Origin: DATMER01 sp031390755 | GTDB taxonomy: Bacteria > Acidobacteriota > Thermoanaerobaculia > Multivoradales > UBA5704 | Assembly (NCBI GenBank): GCA_031390755.1 | Contig: JANMTS010000180.1 | Span: 3,636-67,635, forward strand | DNA: 64,000 bases | Direction of reading: 5' to 3' | Shown: piece by piece, positions 15,297 through 23,591 of the stretch | Numbering within the stretch: position 1 is the stretch's first letter | Layout: each line of letters opens with the position of its first letter | The notes under the pieces: model-generated | Databases searched by the model: none | Seen by the model: only the letters and a program-made list of their open reading frames with translations | Told to the model about the DNA's origin: nothing | Program-made: the position numbers and the translations under genes

Positions 15297-15782
15297 TCAG
15301 TCGGCCGGCGGCTGCAGCTTGAAGCCGAGTTGGCGGTACATCTCGATCTGGTCGTTGATGATCCACTCCTCGGCCAGCTTGCCCGCCGCGATCCGGAAGA
15401 TCGTGATGCCGGTGATGCGGACCGTTTTCGGGGGATTTGCTCCGGTCGTAGCGAGAACCCGGTAGCGGGCCACCACCCGGTCGCCGTCCGCGATCAGGTC
15501 GTCGACGGTGTAGTCGACGGTCGGGAAGATGGAGCGGATGCGCTCCTGGGCGTTGCGCACCACGGCCGCCCCGGTCGTCGCGTCGGCGCCGGGAGTGCTG
15601 TCCACGAAATCGGCCGCCACCATCTCGTCGAGCTTGTCGAGCCGGTTGGCGGAGAGAACCTCGGTGATGTAGCGCTGCACGAGCGCCTTGTTGGCAGCCG
15701 TAGTGTCGGTCGCCGGAGCGGCCTCCTGGGCGGACGCCGAGACGGCGCAGAGCAGGATGAGAAGCGTGATTCGACGGAGCAT
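15297..15782 (-). CDS. Secreted SnoaL-like (ester cyclase fold) protein
   Basis: The 161-residue protein has a signal peptide (ITLLILLCAVSASAQ), then a SnoaL-like NTF2 fold: ALVQRYITEVLSANRLDKLDEMVAADFVDSTPG at the start and VRITGITIFRIAAGKLAEEWIINDQ at the end. Such proteins are often binding domains or small enzymes of uncertain substrate. The ATG at 15782 is preceded by GGAGGG. It is the first gene of the run down to 11.2 kb. Confidence 0.8.
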   Translation of the reverse strand: MLRRITLLILLCAVSASAQEAAPATDTTAANKALVQRYITEVLSANRLDKLDEMVAADFVDSTPGADATTGAAVVRNAQERIRSIFPTVDYTVDDLIADGDRVVARYRVLATTGANPPKTVRITGITIFRIAAGKLAEEWIINDQIEMYRQLGFKLQPPAD

Positions 15783-15829
15783 GACCGGCCCTCCCTCCCC
15801 ACAGCTTACCAGGGCTTGTAGCACCCCTA

Positions 15830-15917
15830 AGCCCGTCGACGGGCTGACCTGAACAATTGCCGGCGCCCCGCCGGCGGGGCTAACCTGAAAAACCGCCGGC
15901 GAGACGCCGGCGGTCCC
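15830..15917. repeat. Cluster of short GC palindromes
   Basis: Three hairpins follow one another: GCCCGTCGACGGGC, then GCCGGCGCCCCGCCGGC, then CCGCCGGCGAGACGCCGGCGG read in two arms. The first two are each followed by a related spacer, GACCTGAACAA and TAACCTGAAAAA. The cluster sits between the SnoaL-like gene and the Pao operon and probably serves as transcription stop for the latter. It looks like a degenerate dispersed repeat. Confidence 0.55.
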
Positions 15918-15936
15918 AGGAGGTTATCCCAGGAAA

Positions 15937-16155
15937 TTACCAGGGCTCGTGGCAGCGCCGTCCTTCGCAGCAGCCCTCCTCATCGGCGACGTGGCCGTCG
16001 GGCCCCAGGCAGGTCATGGTGTTGCTGCACCAGTAGAGGCCGGAGCGCATGCTCGGGATGGTCGGGTCGGGCTCGGCGTCGATGAACAGGCCCTTCCAGC
16101 GCAGGCGGCTGCAGCAGCTTGCGGGCTTTTCAGGGGTCGCGGCGGTGGGTTCCAT
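15937..16155 (-). CDS. Unknown 72-residue Cys-rich protein of the Pao-like operon
   Basis: I do not recognise this protein. It has seven cysteines in 72 residues (14, 15, 43, 49, 62, 63, 68) plus His 55 and 69, grouped as SCCSR, YWCSNTMTC and EEGCCEGRRCHEPW. There is no signal peptide or membrane helix. The ATG lies two bases after the paoB-like stop, with GGAGG seven bases upstream inside the end of that gene, so translation is well supported. A metal-site or cofactor-insertion role for the oxidoreductase is a guess from position; the usual XdhC/PaoD chaperone gene is absent here. Confidence 0.75.
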   Translation of the reverse strand: MEPTAATPEKPASCCSRLRWKGLFIDAEPDPTIPSMRSGLYWCSNTMTCLGPDGHVADEEGCCEGRRCHEPW

Positions 16156-16157
16156 GA

Positions 16158-17147
16158 TCAGACCTCCATCCCGGCCGCGGCGAGCAGCGCTCTCTTGACG
16201 GCCGTCCGCACGAGTTGGACCTTGTATTTGTTCTTCGACAGCGGCCTGGCCCCCTCGACCGCGGCCTCGGCGGCCTTCTCGGTCACGCCGCCGGGGGTGC
16301 GGTCGAGAACCTTGCCCGCGAGCAGCGCCTCGGCCGCTTTCGACGTCCAGGGGATCGGCGCCACCTGGCCCAGCACCACCCGGGCGCGGGCGATGTGCGC
16401 GCCGTCCATCTCCAGGACGACCGAGGCCGTGGCGAGCGACCAGTCGAGGGTCTCGCGCTGGCGGACCTCGTAGGTGGCGATCCGGCGGCCGGGCACGGGC
16501 GGAATCACGATCTCGGTGACGATCTCGCCCGGCTGGAGGTTGTGCTCCCGGTCGCCTTCCTTGATGGGGATGAGGAAGAAGCGCTCGAGGTCCATCCGCC
16601 GCTCGCCCTGGGGTCCGACAATTGCGATCTGCGCCCCGAGCGCCACGAGCAGCGGCGCGACCGTCGACGGGCTCACGAAGGCCGCGGGGCCGTCGTTGCC
16701 GAAGATGGCGTGGAAGCGGTTGTCCCCTTTCGCCACCATCGATTCGCCGTTGAGCCTGGGCAGCAGGCCGAAGCCGTTGCGGTAGTACCAGCAGCGCGGA
16801 CGCTGGCAGAGGTTGCCGCCGACCGTGGCGACGTTGCGGATCTGCGGCCCGGCGACCCGCCCATACGCATCGCCCAGGACCGAGTGCTCGAACTTGAGCG
16901 CCGGATCGGTCGCGACTTCATCCAACGTCACGAGCGCGCCGATCCGCAGGCCGGTCTTGCCGTCGTAGCGGATGCCGCGCAGCTCGCGCAGGCTCTTGAG
17001 GTTGACCAGCCGCGAGGGGGTCTCGATGCCGTCCTTCATGAGGGCCAGCAGGTCGCTCCCCCCGGCGAGCGGCGCGCTGGCCGGTGCCTGGAGGAACTTG
17101 AGCGCCTGCTCGGGCGTAGCCGGATTCGCGTACTCGAAGGGGCGCAT
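16158..17147 (-). CDS. FAD-binding subunit of PaoB/xanthine dehydrogenase family
   Basis: The 329-residue protein carries electrons between the FeS and molybdenum subunits through FAD. FAD motifs are PLAGGSDLLALMKDG and VATVGGNLCQ. The segment NLCQRPRCWYYRNGF has the Cys spacing seen in PaoB/YagS, which holds an extra 4Fe-4S cluster, so this is nearer to E. coli PaoABC than to classical XdhB. The C-terminal CO-dehydrogenase flavoprotein domain is complete. Its ATG overlaps the large-subunit stop by one base (TGATG). Confidence 0.88.
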   Translation of the reverse strand: MRPFEYANPATPEQALKFLQAPASAPLAGGSDLLALMKDGIETPSRLVNLKSLRELRGIRYDGKTGLRIGALVTLDEVATDPALKFEHSVLGDAYGRVAGPQIRNVATVGGNLCQRPRCWYYRNGFGLLPRLNGESMVAKGDNRFHAIFGNDGPAAFVSPSTVAPLLVALGAQIAIVGPQGERRMDLERFFLIPIKEGDREHNLQPGEIVTEIVIPPVPGRRIATYEVRQRETLDWSLATASVVLEMDGAHIARARVVLGQVAPIPWTSKAAEALLAGKVLDRTPGGVTEKAAEAAVEGARPLSKNKYKVQLVRTAVKRALLAAAGMEV

Positions 17148-19312
17148 CAGGCGGGCCTCCCAGTCGTGGCCCCAGCCCTGGCCGCTTCGAGCGCGTCCAG
17201 GACCCGTTGCGGGGTGAGCGGCAGGAACGGCACCCGCACACCGAGCGCGTTGGCCACGGCGTTGGCGATCGCGGCTCCGGGCGAGATCACGGGCGGCTCG
17301 CCGAGGCCGATGACGCCGCGCTCGTCGTAGCCCGGGCCGGTCATCATGTGGACGACCAGCTCGCCGACGTCGCCGATGCCGGCCATCCGGTAGGACTCGA
17401 AGTCGACGTTGAGCATCCTGCCGGTCAGCGGGTCGGTCACCTTCTCCTCCGAGAGCGCGTAGGAGACGCCCATGATGAGCGCGCCGTAGACCTGGCTCTC
17501 GGCGGTCTTGAGATCGACGACGAGGCCGCAGTCCTGCACGGCCACCATCTTCTCGACCTTCACCACGCCGGTCTCCTGGTCGACCGTGACCTCGGCCATC
17601 TGGACGCCGCCCGCGCCGCTGCCGGTGAGCTCGGCTTCCCCGGGGCCTCCGGGGTTGGTGCCGTTCGCGTTGACCGGGTTGGCGCCGAGCGCCTGCCGCC
17701 AGGTGACCGACTTGCCCGGTTCGCCCACGACCCGGATCACGCCGTCCGCGGCTTCGAGCTTGTCGGGGGTGACGCCCAGCTTCGGCGCCGCCTTCTGGAA
17801 GGCCTGGTTGAGCGCGTTGACCGCCGCCCGCCGGGTGGACGAGCTGATGCCGCCCACGGTCGTGCTGCCGCCTGAGCCGCCGGACATCGGCAGCCGGCTG
17901 TCGCCGATGTGGACCTTCACCGCGTCGAGCGGCAGGCCGAGCGTCTCGGCCAGGACGATGGCGATGACCGTGCGCGAGCCGGTGCCGATGTCCTGGGTGG
18001 AGATCCGCGCCTCGGCCGTGCCGTCGGGATGGACGGTCACGTCGCAGCTGCTGCGGTGGCCGCGGCCACCCCAGGTATGGATCGAGAGCCCGAGACCGCG
18101 CTTGACCGGCCCCTTGTCTCCCTCTCCCCTGCGATGCCAGCGCGCCCGCCAGTCCATCAGCTTGTCCGCGACCGCCAGCTCCTCCTCGTAGACCTTGGCC
18201 ATGTTGCCGAGGATGTCCGAGTTGCGCAGGATGAAGTCCATCGGGTTCATCTTGAGCGCGGCGGCGAGGTCGTCCAGGGCGGACATGGTGAGGTAGCAGC
18301 CCTGGGGATGGTTCGGCGCGCGCCACGCCCGGGCGCTCGCCTTGTGGGTGGGCACGGAGGTGTGCCGGTGCCGCCGATGCGGGATCTGGAAGACGTAGGG
18401 CATGGGCGGGCTGCCGGAGCCGCCCGGGCCGCCCGAGCCCCAGGAGGTGGAGCGCCAGGCGACGATCTGGCCGTCTGGCATGGCGCCAGCCTCGATCTCG
18501 GCGTAGGCGGAGGGCCGGTCGCCGGCCACGGTGAGCTCGGCGTCGCGCTCCAGCATGAGCTTGACCGGCGCGCCCGTCTTGCGCGAGAGCTGGGCGCCGA
18601 CGATGCCCCAGCGGTCCGCCGAGAATTTGCTGCCGAACCCGCCGCCCATGTATTCGGTGCGGACGCGCACGTTGGAGGCCGGTACCTTGAGCCCCTCGGC
18701 GAGCTGCGCGGCCACGGCGGAGACCGCCTGGCTGGAGCACCAGGCCGTGAGCTGGTCGCCTTCCCAGAACGTGACCTGGCCGTGGGATTCCAGGCAGTTG
18801 TGGGCGACGACCGGCATGCCGTAGACGCCTTTGATCCGGACCTTGGCCGCGGCCATGGCGTTGTCGGGGTCGCCGGTGATCTCTTCCTGGCCGGGCCGCA
18901 CGTTGGCCGCATTGGCGGGATCGGTGACGGCGGCCTGATCGTGCTCGGTCACGAAGTGGGGCAGCACCTCGTATTCGACCTTGACGGCGCGCACCGCGTC
19001 CTTGGCCACCTGCTCGGAGACCGCGGCGATGGCCACGATCTCGCCGAGCGCCCACTGGATCTCGGTGCCGACGTCCTGGATGATCTGCACCGCCTTGACG
19101 CCGGCCATGGCGCCCGCGGCGGAGGTGTCGATCTTCGTGATGCGCGCGTGGGCGTGGGGGCAGCGCACGAAGCGCGCATGGAGCATCCCCGGGAAGCGGA
19201 GGTCGTAGGTGTATTTCGCGGCGCCGGTCACCTTGGCCGGGCCGTCGAGGCGGGAGATGCGCTGGCCGATGAGCTTGCGCTTGTCGGCGGCAGGCCACGA
19301 GTAGTCAACCAT
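17147..19312 (-). CDS. Molybdopterin-binding catalytic subunit, PaoC/xanthine dehydrogenase family
   Basis: The 721-residue large subunit binds molybdopterin cytosine dinucleotide and hydroxylates aldehydes or heterocycles. Seen: the domain start GQRISRLDGPAKVTGAAKYTYD, the Mo-loop GGGFGSK, ARAWRAPNHPQGCYLTM, QDIGTGSRTVIAIVLAE, and GLGEPPVISPGAAIANAVANA near the end, where the Glu is the catalytic base. Length fits PaoC/YagR (about 730). It overlaps the FeS subunit by eight bases. It carries no signal of its own, and would be exported with the Tat-bearing FeS subunit. The substrate cannot be deduced. Confidence 0.9.
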   Translation of the reverse strand: MVDYSWPAADKRKLIGQRISRLDGPAKVTGAAKYTYDLRFPGMLHARFVRCPHAHARITKIDTSAAGAMAGVKAVQIIQDVGTEIQWALGEIVAIAAVSEQVAKDAVRAVKVEYEVLPHFVTEHDQAAVTDPANAANVRPGQEEITGDPDNAMAAAKVRIKGVYGMPVVAHNCLESHGQVTFWEGDQLTAWCSSQAVSAVAAQLAEGLKVPASNVRVRTEYMGGGFGSKFSADRWGIVGAQLSRKTGAPVKLMLERDAELTVAGDRPSAYAEIEAGAMPDGQIVAWRSTSWGSGGPGGSGSPPMPYVFQIPHRRHRHTSVPTHKASARAWRAPNHPQGCYLTMSALDDLAAALKMNPMDFILRNSDILGNMAKVYEEELAVADKLMDWRARWHRRGEGDKGPVKRGLGLSIHTWGGRGHRSSCDVTVHPDGTAEARISTQDIGTGSRTVIAIVLAETLGLPLDAVKVHIGDSRLPMSGGSGGSTTVGGISSSTRRAAVNALNQAFQKAAPKLGVTPDKLEAADGVIRVVGEPGKSVTWRQALGANPVNANGTNPGGPGEAELTGSGAGGVQMAEVTVDQETGVVKVEKMVAVQDCGLVVDLKTAESQVYGALIMGVSYALSEEKVTDPLTGRMLNVDFESYRMAGIGDVGELVVHMMTGPGYDERGVIGLGEPPVISPGAAIANAVANALGVRVPFLPLTPQRVLDALEAARAGATTGRPA

Positions 19313-20060
19313 TGCCGTCCCCCTTCCCCTTCTTGCCTTTCTTTTTCTTCCCCTTGCCGCCGCCGCCTCCTTCAACCGCGCCGGCTTCTTCACCCCGGGC
19401 ACCGCGAGGCGCCTCGTCCGGACCGGCGTCGGCCGCCTGAAGCACGGCCTTGCGCATGCCGGCGTAGGTGCCGCAGCGGCAGAAGTTGCCGGACAGGCCG
19501 TGGTGGACCTCGTCCAGCGTGGGATGGGGATTGCGGTCGAGGAGCGCCTTGGCCGCCATGACGAACCCGGGCGTGCAGAAGCCGCACTGCTGGGCGTCGT
19601 GCTCGACGAACGCGGCCTGAAGCGGATGGAGGCGGGCCGGCCGGCCCAGCCCCTCAACGGTCTCGATCGGCCGGCCCTGCGCCTCGATGGCGAGGACGCT
19701 GCACGAGTAGACCGTCCGGCCGTCGAGGATGATCGTGCAGGCGCCGCACGTCCCGCGGTTACAGACCTTCTTGGCGCCGGTGATGTCGAGGTGGTCACGA
19801 AGCGCGTCGAGGAGCGTGACCCGGGGCTCCAGCACGGCCTTGAACGGCTCGCCGTTGATCTGGAAGCTCATCGGCACCGCCCCCGGCCCGATCACCTCGC
19901 CGCCCGACACCCCCGGAACCGTCGGCTTCGCATCGACGGGAACCCCGCCGCCCAGAAGCCCCGCCCCCAGCACGCTCGCCGCCGCACCCCCGCGCAGGAA
20001 GTCACGCCGGGAGAAACCGCCGGGAGGGCTCTCACGCCCGTCGTTGTGGGACATCGCCAC
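19305..20060 (-). CDS. Tat-exported 2Fe-2S subunit, PaoA/xanthine dehydrogenase family
   Basis: The 251-residue protein starts with a twin-arginine signal (FSRRDFLRGGAAASVLGAGLLGG). A plant-type ferredoxin domain with CNRGTCGACT and a later Cys follows, then the four-helix 2Fe-2S domain with CGFCTPG and CRCG. This is the PaoA/YagT layout of periplasmic aldehyde oxidoreductases. The last 35 residues are an odd Gly/Lys tail (GGKGKKKKGKKGKGDGNG) not typical of the family. It is the first gene of the operon; Tat translocase genes occur at 41.6-42.8 kb. Confidence 0.92.
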   Translation of the reverse strand: MAMSHNDGRESPPGGFSRRDFLRGGAAASVLGAGLLGGGVPVDAKPTVPGVSGGEVIGPGAVPMSFQINGEPFKAVLEPRVTLLDALRDHLDITGAKKVCNRGTCGACTIILDGRTVYSCSVLAIEAQGRPIETVEGLGRPARLHPLQAAFVEHDAQQCGFCTPGFVMAAKALLDRNPHPTLDEVHHGLSGNFCRCGTYAGMRKAVLQAADAGPDEAPRGARGEEAGAVEGGGGGKGKKKKGKKGKGDGNG

Positions 20061-20151
20061 CTCCTTCTCTCCTGGAGCTTACGGTAGCAGAGGAGGTGGG
20101 GGGAAGGGTGGGGGGAAGAAACCCTGCAGGTCTTCGGAACGGCCTCGCTTC

Positions 20152-20294
20152 GAGTCCTCACCCCCCGACCCCCTCTCCCATCTCCCAGCCCCCCCTCCCC
20201 GGGAGTGGGGGCGCCACCACCCAAAGCCCGGCAAGCAAGCGGGGCGGGGGCTCCCCCTCTCCCCGCGGGAGAGGGGGTCGGGGGGTGAGGACTC
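20152..20294. repeat. Inverted-repeat element, copy R2 (perfect 28-bp arms)
   Basis: The arms at 20152-20179 and 20267-20294 are perfectly complementary over 28 bases, starting GAGTCCTCACCCCCCGAC. The interior carries AAAGCCCGGCAAGCAAGCGG and CTCCCCCTCTCC, shared with the elements at 9.7 and 30.7 kb. The same tips recur at 54.9-55.0 kb. It is most simply a non-coding MITE/REP-like palindrome between the Pao operon and the CRISPR array. Confidence 0.75.
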
Positions 20295-20335
20295 GGAGCC
20301 ACGATGGCTGGCCTCTCCGACACGGCCGCCCAGGC

Positions 20336-20679
20336 TGGGGAATCCCACCGTGCTGATCAGGGCATTTCCGACCCTGCTGGCGCATCCGACGAAGATTACA
20401 TGGCGCTCGCCGTCGCAATCCCACCGTGCTGATCAGGGCATTTCCGACCCTGTACCTCCCCGAGAAGCCGTTCAGTCCCTGGCACGTCGCAATCCCACCG
20501 TGCTGATCAGGGCATTTCCGACGATCTTACCTGAATTGGGCTGGGTGCCCACGAGGTCGTTGTGGTCGCAATCCCACCGTGCTGATCAGGGCATTTCCGA
20601 CTTTTTATTCGCCGTCGCTCTCATCCTCACCGCCTTCTTCTTGTCGCAATCCCACCGTGCTGATCAGGGCATTTCCGAC
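20336..20679 (-). CRISPR. Orphan CRISPR array, five 37-bp repeats and four spacers
   Basis: Repeats lie at 20336-20372, 20412-20448, 20486-20522, 20565-20601 and 20643-20679. On the plus strand they start GTCGCAATCCCACC and end GGGCATTTCCGAC. Four copies are identical; the leftmost has lost its first five bases. Spacers are 39, 37, 42 and 41 bases and unrelated to one another. On the minus strand the repeat ends ATTGCGAC, like the ATTGAAAC ends of type I/III repeats. The decayed copy is then the distal one, so the leader should lie right of 20679. No cas gene is present in the window. Confidence 0.93.
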
Positions 20680-21100
20680 TGCACCCTCCGCAAGCGCTTG
20701 ATTCCAGAGAGTTTGACCGGCCTGTTTCTACGACCCCCTGAAAACGGCCTCGCCAAGGCACCTCCCCGGCCATCGGGCGACGTTCTCGATTTCGCGGAAA
20801 CCTCTCATTCTCCTCGGCTTCCCGCCCCACGTCCGACCTGCCCGCCAAAATGGAACTTTGGACGGGGCATGATTCGTGTCAGGCATTCTCTTTGCTTGTC
20901 AAGGAACCAACCTGCCGAACGGCTCCTATTCTACTGCTTCTGTTTTCTAAGAGACACCGACGCCGGCCGATTTGTTGGAGGCGGGTCCGGGCCACGCCGA
21001 GACCCAGCCTCCGGAGGAGGCGACAGCATGTAGCCCGGGGTCAGAGCGCCGAAGGCGCGTCGACCCCGGGATCACGTCCCCAACCTTCCCCAAGCCCCCC
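20680..21100. other. Non-coding stretch right of the CRISPR array (possible leader)
   Basis: I see no credible gene here. If the array is read leftward this is the leader side. A minus-strand TTGACA at 20902-20897 could be a -35 box, but the -10 after it (ACACGA) is poor. It is not notably AT-rich. Nothing else recognised. Confidence 0.4.
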
Positions 21101-21441
21101 AAGCTGCAACAAACAAGCGTTCCCGGCCTCCGGGAAACGTCAACTTGTTGCAAAGTGGACTCTCTTTGCAACTTTCAAGCTTGACTTGCAACAAGGAGGG
21201 TTGCAGTTGCAACAGGCAAGGTTTCCTTCGCAACAGGAAAGCTTGACCTGCAACAAATAAGCTCTCCCGCTGACCGGGAAGACTTATTTGTTGCAACTTG
21301 GACTTATTTGTTGCAAGTCAACCTTGACTTGCAACAGGGAAGACTCTCCCCGCGACCGGGAAACGTCTCCGGACGGCCGGGAGATCTTCTTTGTTGCAGG
21401 TCGAGCCTATTTGTTGCAGGTCGGATGTGGTTGTTGCAGCT
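21101..21441. repeat. Field of nested TTGTTGCA/TGCAACAA palindromes
   Basis: About a dozen copies of TGCAACA or its complement occur in 340 bases in both orientations. They pair into long hairpins. One is 21105-21152 (TGCAACAA/TTGTTGCA, inner CGTTCCCGG/CCGGGAAACG). A second is 21250-21294 (12-bp perfect stem GCAACAAATAAG/CTTATTTGTTGC, inner CTCCCG/CGGGAA). A third is 21326-21402 (GACTTGCAACA/TGTTGCAGGTC, inner GGGAAGA/TCTTC). TTGCAAAG/CTTTGCAA pairs at 21148-21171. CTTGAC(C/T)TGCAACA repeats directly at 21180, 21242 and 21323. No frame codes convincingly. I do not recognise the element. Confidence 0.75.
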
Positions 21442-21510
21442 TGGCGGCGGTGAAGACCCCGCCGGGTCAGGGCATTCCGGGGATGAGCTCGTGGTGACGG
21501 GCCTCGCGGA

Positions 21511-21684
21511 TCAAACTCCCTCCGGCCCGTATCCGAGGATCTCTTCTCGTTCCTGTTTCGAGATTCCCTGCCGTAGCTCGGCAGGAACCTTGGGCCAGAC
21601 TTCGTTCTCGAGACGTGCCCAGAAGCGATCGGCCCGCTCCGCCATGCCGGGCTTCGCGTCGGGGTTTTTGTTTGTCAGGGTCAT
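21511..21684 (-). CDS. Orphan antitoxin-like small protein
   Basis: The 57-residue ORF reads MTLTNKNPDAKPGMAER, continues through RFWARLENEVWPKVPAELRQ, and ends REEILGYGPEGV. Short charged proteins ending in EILGYGPEGV-like tails resemble VapB-type antitoxins of type II toxin-antitoxin systems; that is recognition by appearance only. The composition is protein-like, but there is no Shine-Dalgarno before the ATG. Where a PIN toxin would be expected downstream, only the palindromic field follows, so the toxin may have been lost. Confidence 0.5.
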   Translation of the reverse strand: MTLTNKNPDAKPGMAERADRFWARLENEVWPKVPAELRQGISKQEREEILGYGPEGV

Positions 21685-21745
21685 AAGAGTAAGAAGGAAA
21701 CGCAGGGGCGCTCTGCATCGCGCCCCCGCGGGACTGCAGTCTACC

Positions 21746-23551
21746 CTACCAGCCGCACGTCTGGCCCTTGTTCTGTGCGTCGAGCCAGGTCTTGAGCGGG
21801 GCGAAGTAGTCGAGGATCGCCGTGGCGTCCATCTTGTCCTGGCCGGTGACGACCTTCAGGGCCTCGGGCCAGGGGCGGCTGGCGCCCATGGCGAGCATGG
21901 CCTGGAGGCGCTTGCCGGCTTCGGCGTTGCCGTAGATGGAGCAGCGGTTCAGCGGCCCCTTGTTGCCCGCGACCTGGCAGAGGCCGCGGTGGAGCTGGAA
22001 CTGGAGGATGTCGGCCAGGAAGTAGCGCGTGTAGGGCGTGTTGCCCGGCACGTGGTACTTCGCGCCCGCGTCGAAATCCTTCTCGCTCCGGGGGACCGGC
22101 GGCATGATGCCCTGGTACTTCTGGCGCAGCTCCCACCAGCCGGCGTTGTACTCGTCCGGACCGTACTCGCCCGAGAAGACCTTCCAGCGCCACTGATCGA
22201 TCAGGAGGCCGAAGGGCAGGAAGGCCACCTTGTCCAGGGCCAGCCGCATGAGCAGGCCGAGATCCTTCGAGGTGTCCGGCACGGTCTCGATCAGGCCGAC
22301 CTTCTTCAGGTACTCGGGCGTGATCGACAGCGCGATCGTGTCGCCGACCGCCTCGTGGAAGCCGTCGTTGGCGCTGTCCTGATAGAGGAAGGGCTGCTGG
22401 TTGTAGGCGCGCTGATAGAAGTTGTGGCCGAGCTCGTGGTGGATGGTCGCGAAGTCCTCCTCCTTGGGCTCGATGCACATCTTGATGCGCAGGTCGTCCT
22501 TGAAGTCGAGGCTCCAGGCGCTCGCGTGGCAGACCACGTCCCGGTCCTTCGGCTTGGTGAGGAGCGAGCGCTCCCAGAAGGTGTCCGGCAGCGGCGCGAA
22601 GCCGAGCGAGGTGAAGAAGGTCTCGCCGTACTTCACCATCTGCTTCGCGTCGGTCTTGCGCTCCTCCAGGATCTTGGTGAGGTCGTAGCCCGGATCGGCC
22701 TGCGGCGGAGCCGTGAGGTCGAAGATGTTGCCCCAGCTCTGCGCCCACATGTTGCCCAGCAGGTGCGCCGGGATCGGCTTGTCGAGCGCCACGACCTGGT
22801 CGCCGTACTTCTTGTTCAACTGCGCCCGGACGTAGCAGTGGAGCGAGTTGTAGAGCGGCTGCACCTGGCCCCAGAGGCGGTCCAGCTCCTTGGCGAAGTC
22901 GTCCGGCGGCATGTCGTACTTGGAGCGCCAGAGAGCGCCGGTGTCCTTGTAGCCAAGCTCGCGGGCGCCTTCGTTGGCGATCTCCACGAGGCGGGCGTAC
23001 TCGTCGCGCATCGGCGGCGAGATCGAGTGCCAGCCGGTCCAGGCCTCGAGCAGCTCCTTGGGATCGCGGCTGCGGCCCAGGATGTTGTCCAGCTCGCCCA
23101 GCTCCATGCATTCTTTCCCCGGAGGACAATACTTGCCGGAGCCGTACTGGCTCTCCAGCGACGCCGCGAGGCGGGTCAGCTCGCCGGTCTTCTCCGGATC
23201 GCTGGGGGCGGCGAGGGTCAGGCCGCGCTTCATCAGGTCGATCTGGCGGCGCACGTCCTCGGGCAGCTGGACGCCGTCGAAGCGGGCGGCCGCCTTGGCG
23301 TACTCGACGGCCTTGGTCAGCGCGACCTCGTTGCGCTGGGCGGCCAGGATCTCGGTGTCGTAGGTGATGAAGTTCGACTGCACCCACTGGGCGCGGCCGG
23401 CGTCGATGGCCAGATCCAGCATCTCGGTGGTGGCGGTCTCGATGAACTTCCGGGCTTCGGCCTCGTCCGGCTTGCCCTGGGCGAACCCGGGGGCCACCAT
23501 GGCAACGGCGAGGGCCAGGCAGAGACTACATACAGACATCACACGCTTCAT
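21746..23551 (-). CDS. Secreted angiotensin-converting-enzyme-like peptidase (M2)
   Basis: The 601-residue zinc dipeptidyl-carboxypeptidase has a signal peptide (SLCLALAVAMVAPGFAQ). The zinc site is HHELGHNFYQRAY, with the third ligand Glu in NDGFHEAVGD downstream. Other M2 landmarks are GNMWAQSWGNIFDL and PYTRYFLADILQFQ. Length matches single-domain ACE. It acts on peptides in the periplasm or outside. The ATG at 23551 has GGAGG ten bases upstream. The next gene upstream is an aminotransferase 40 bases away. Confidence 0.93.
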   Translation of the reverse strand: MKRVMSVCSLCLALAVAMVAPGFAQGKPDEAEARKFIETATTEMLDLAIDAGRAQWVQSNFITYDTEILAAQRNEVALTKAVEYAKAAARFDGVQLPEDVRRQIDLMKRGLTLAAPSDPEKTGELTRLAASLESQYGSGKYCPPGKECMELGELDNILGRSRDPKELLEAWTGWHSISPPMRDEYARLVEIANEGARELGYKDTGALWRSKYDMPPDDFAKELDRLWGQVQPLYNSLHCYVRAQLNKKYGDQVVALDKPIPAHLLGNMWAQSWGNIFDLTAPPQADPGYDLTKILEERKTDAKQMVKYGETFFTSLGFAPLPDTFWERSLLTKPKDRDVVCHASAWSLDFKDDLRIKMCIEPKEEDFATIHHELGHNFYQRAYNQQPFLYQDSANDGFHEAVGDTIALSITPEYLKKVGLIETVPDTSKDLGLLMRLALDKVAFLPFGLLIDQWRWKVFSGEYGPDEYNAGWWELRQKYQGIMPPVPRSEKDFDAGAKYHVPGNTPYTRYFLADILQFQLHRGLCQVAGNKGPLNRCSIYGNAEAGKRLQAMLAMGASRPWPEALKVVTGQDKMDATAILDYFAPLKTWLDAQNKGQTCGW

Positions 23552-23591
23552 CAGATGATTTCCTCCGCAGGATTGTGCAGCGCGGGTTTTC

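Noticed and set aside
20336..20679. Possible coding sequence through the CRISPR repeats (part of a 434-codon frame)
   Set aside because: Exact 37-bp repeats with unrelated spacers are diagnostic of CRISPR; the reading frame is incidental.
21072..21440. Short ORFs rich in Leu/Gln (LLQ, CNK) across the palindromic field
   Set aside because: The periodic residues simply reflect the TTGCAA repeats, occur on both strands and lack ribosome sites.
21101..21441. Retron, DGR or integron attC interpretation of the palindromic field
   Set aside because: No reverse transcriptase, integrase or variable-repeat gene is nearby and the motifs do not match msr/msd or attC boxes.
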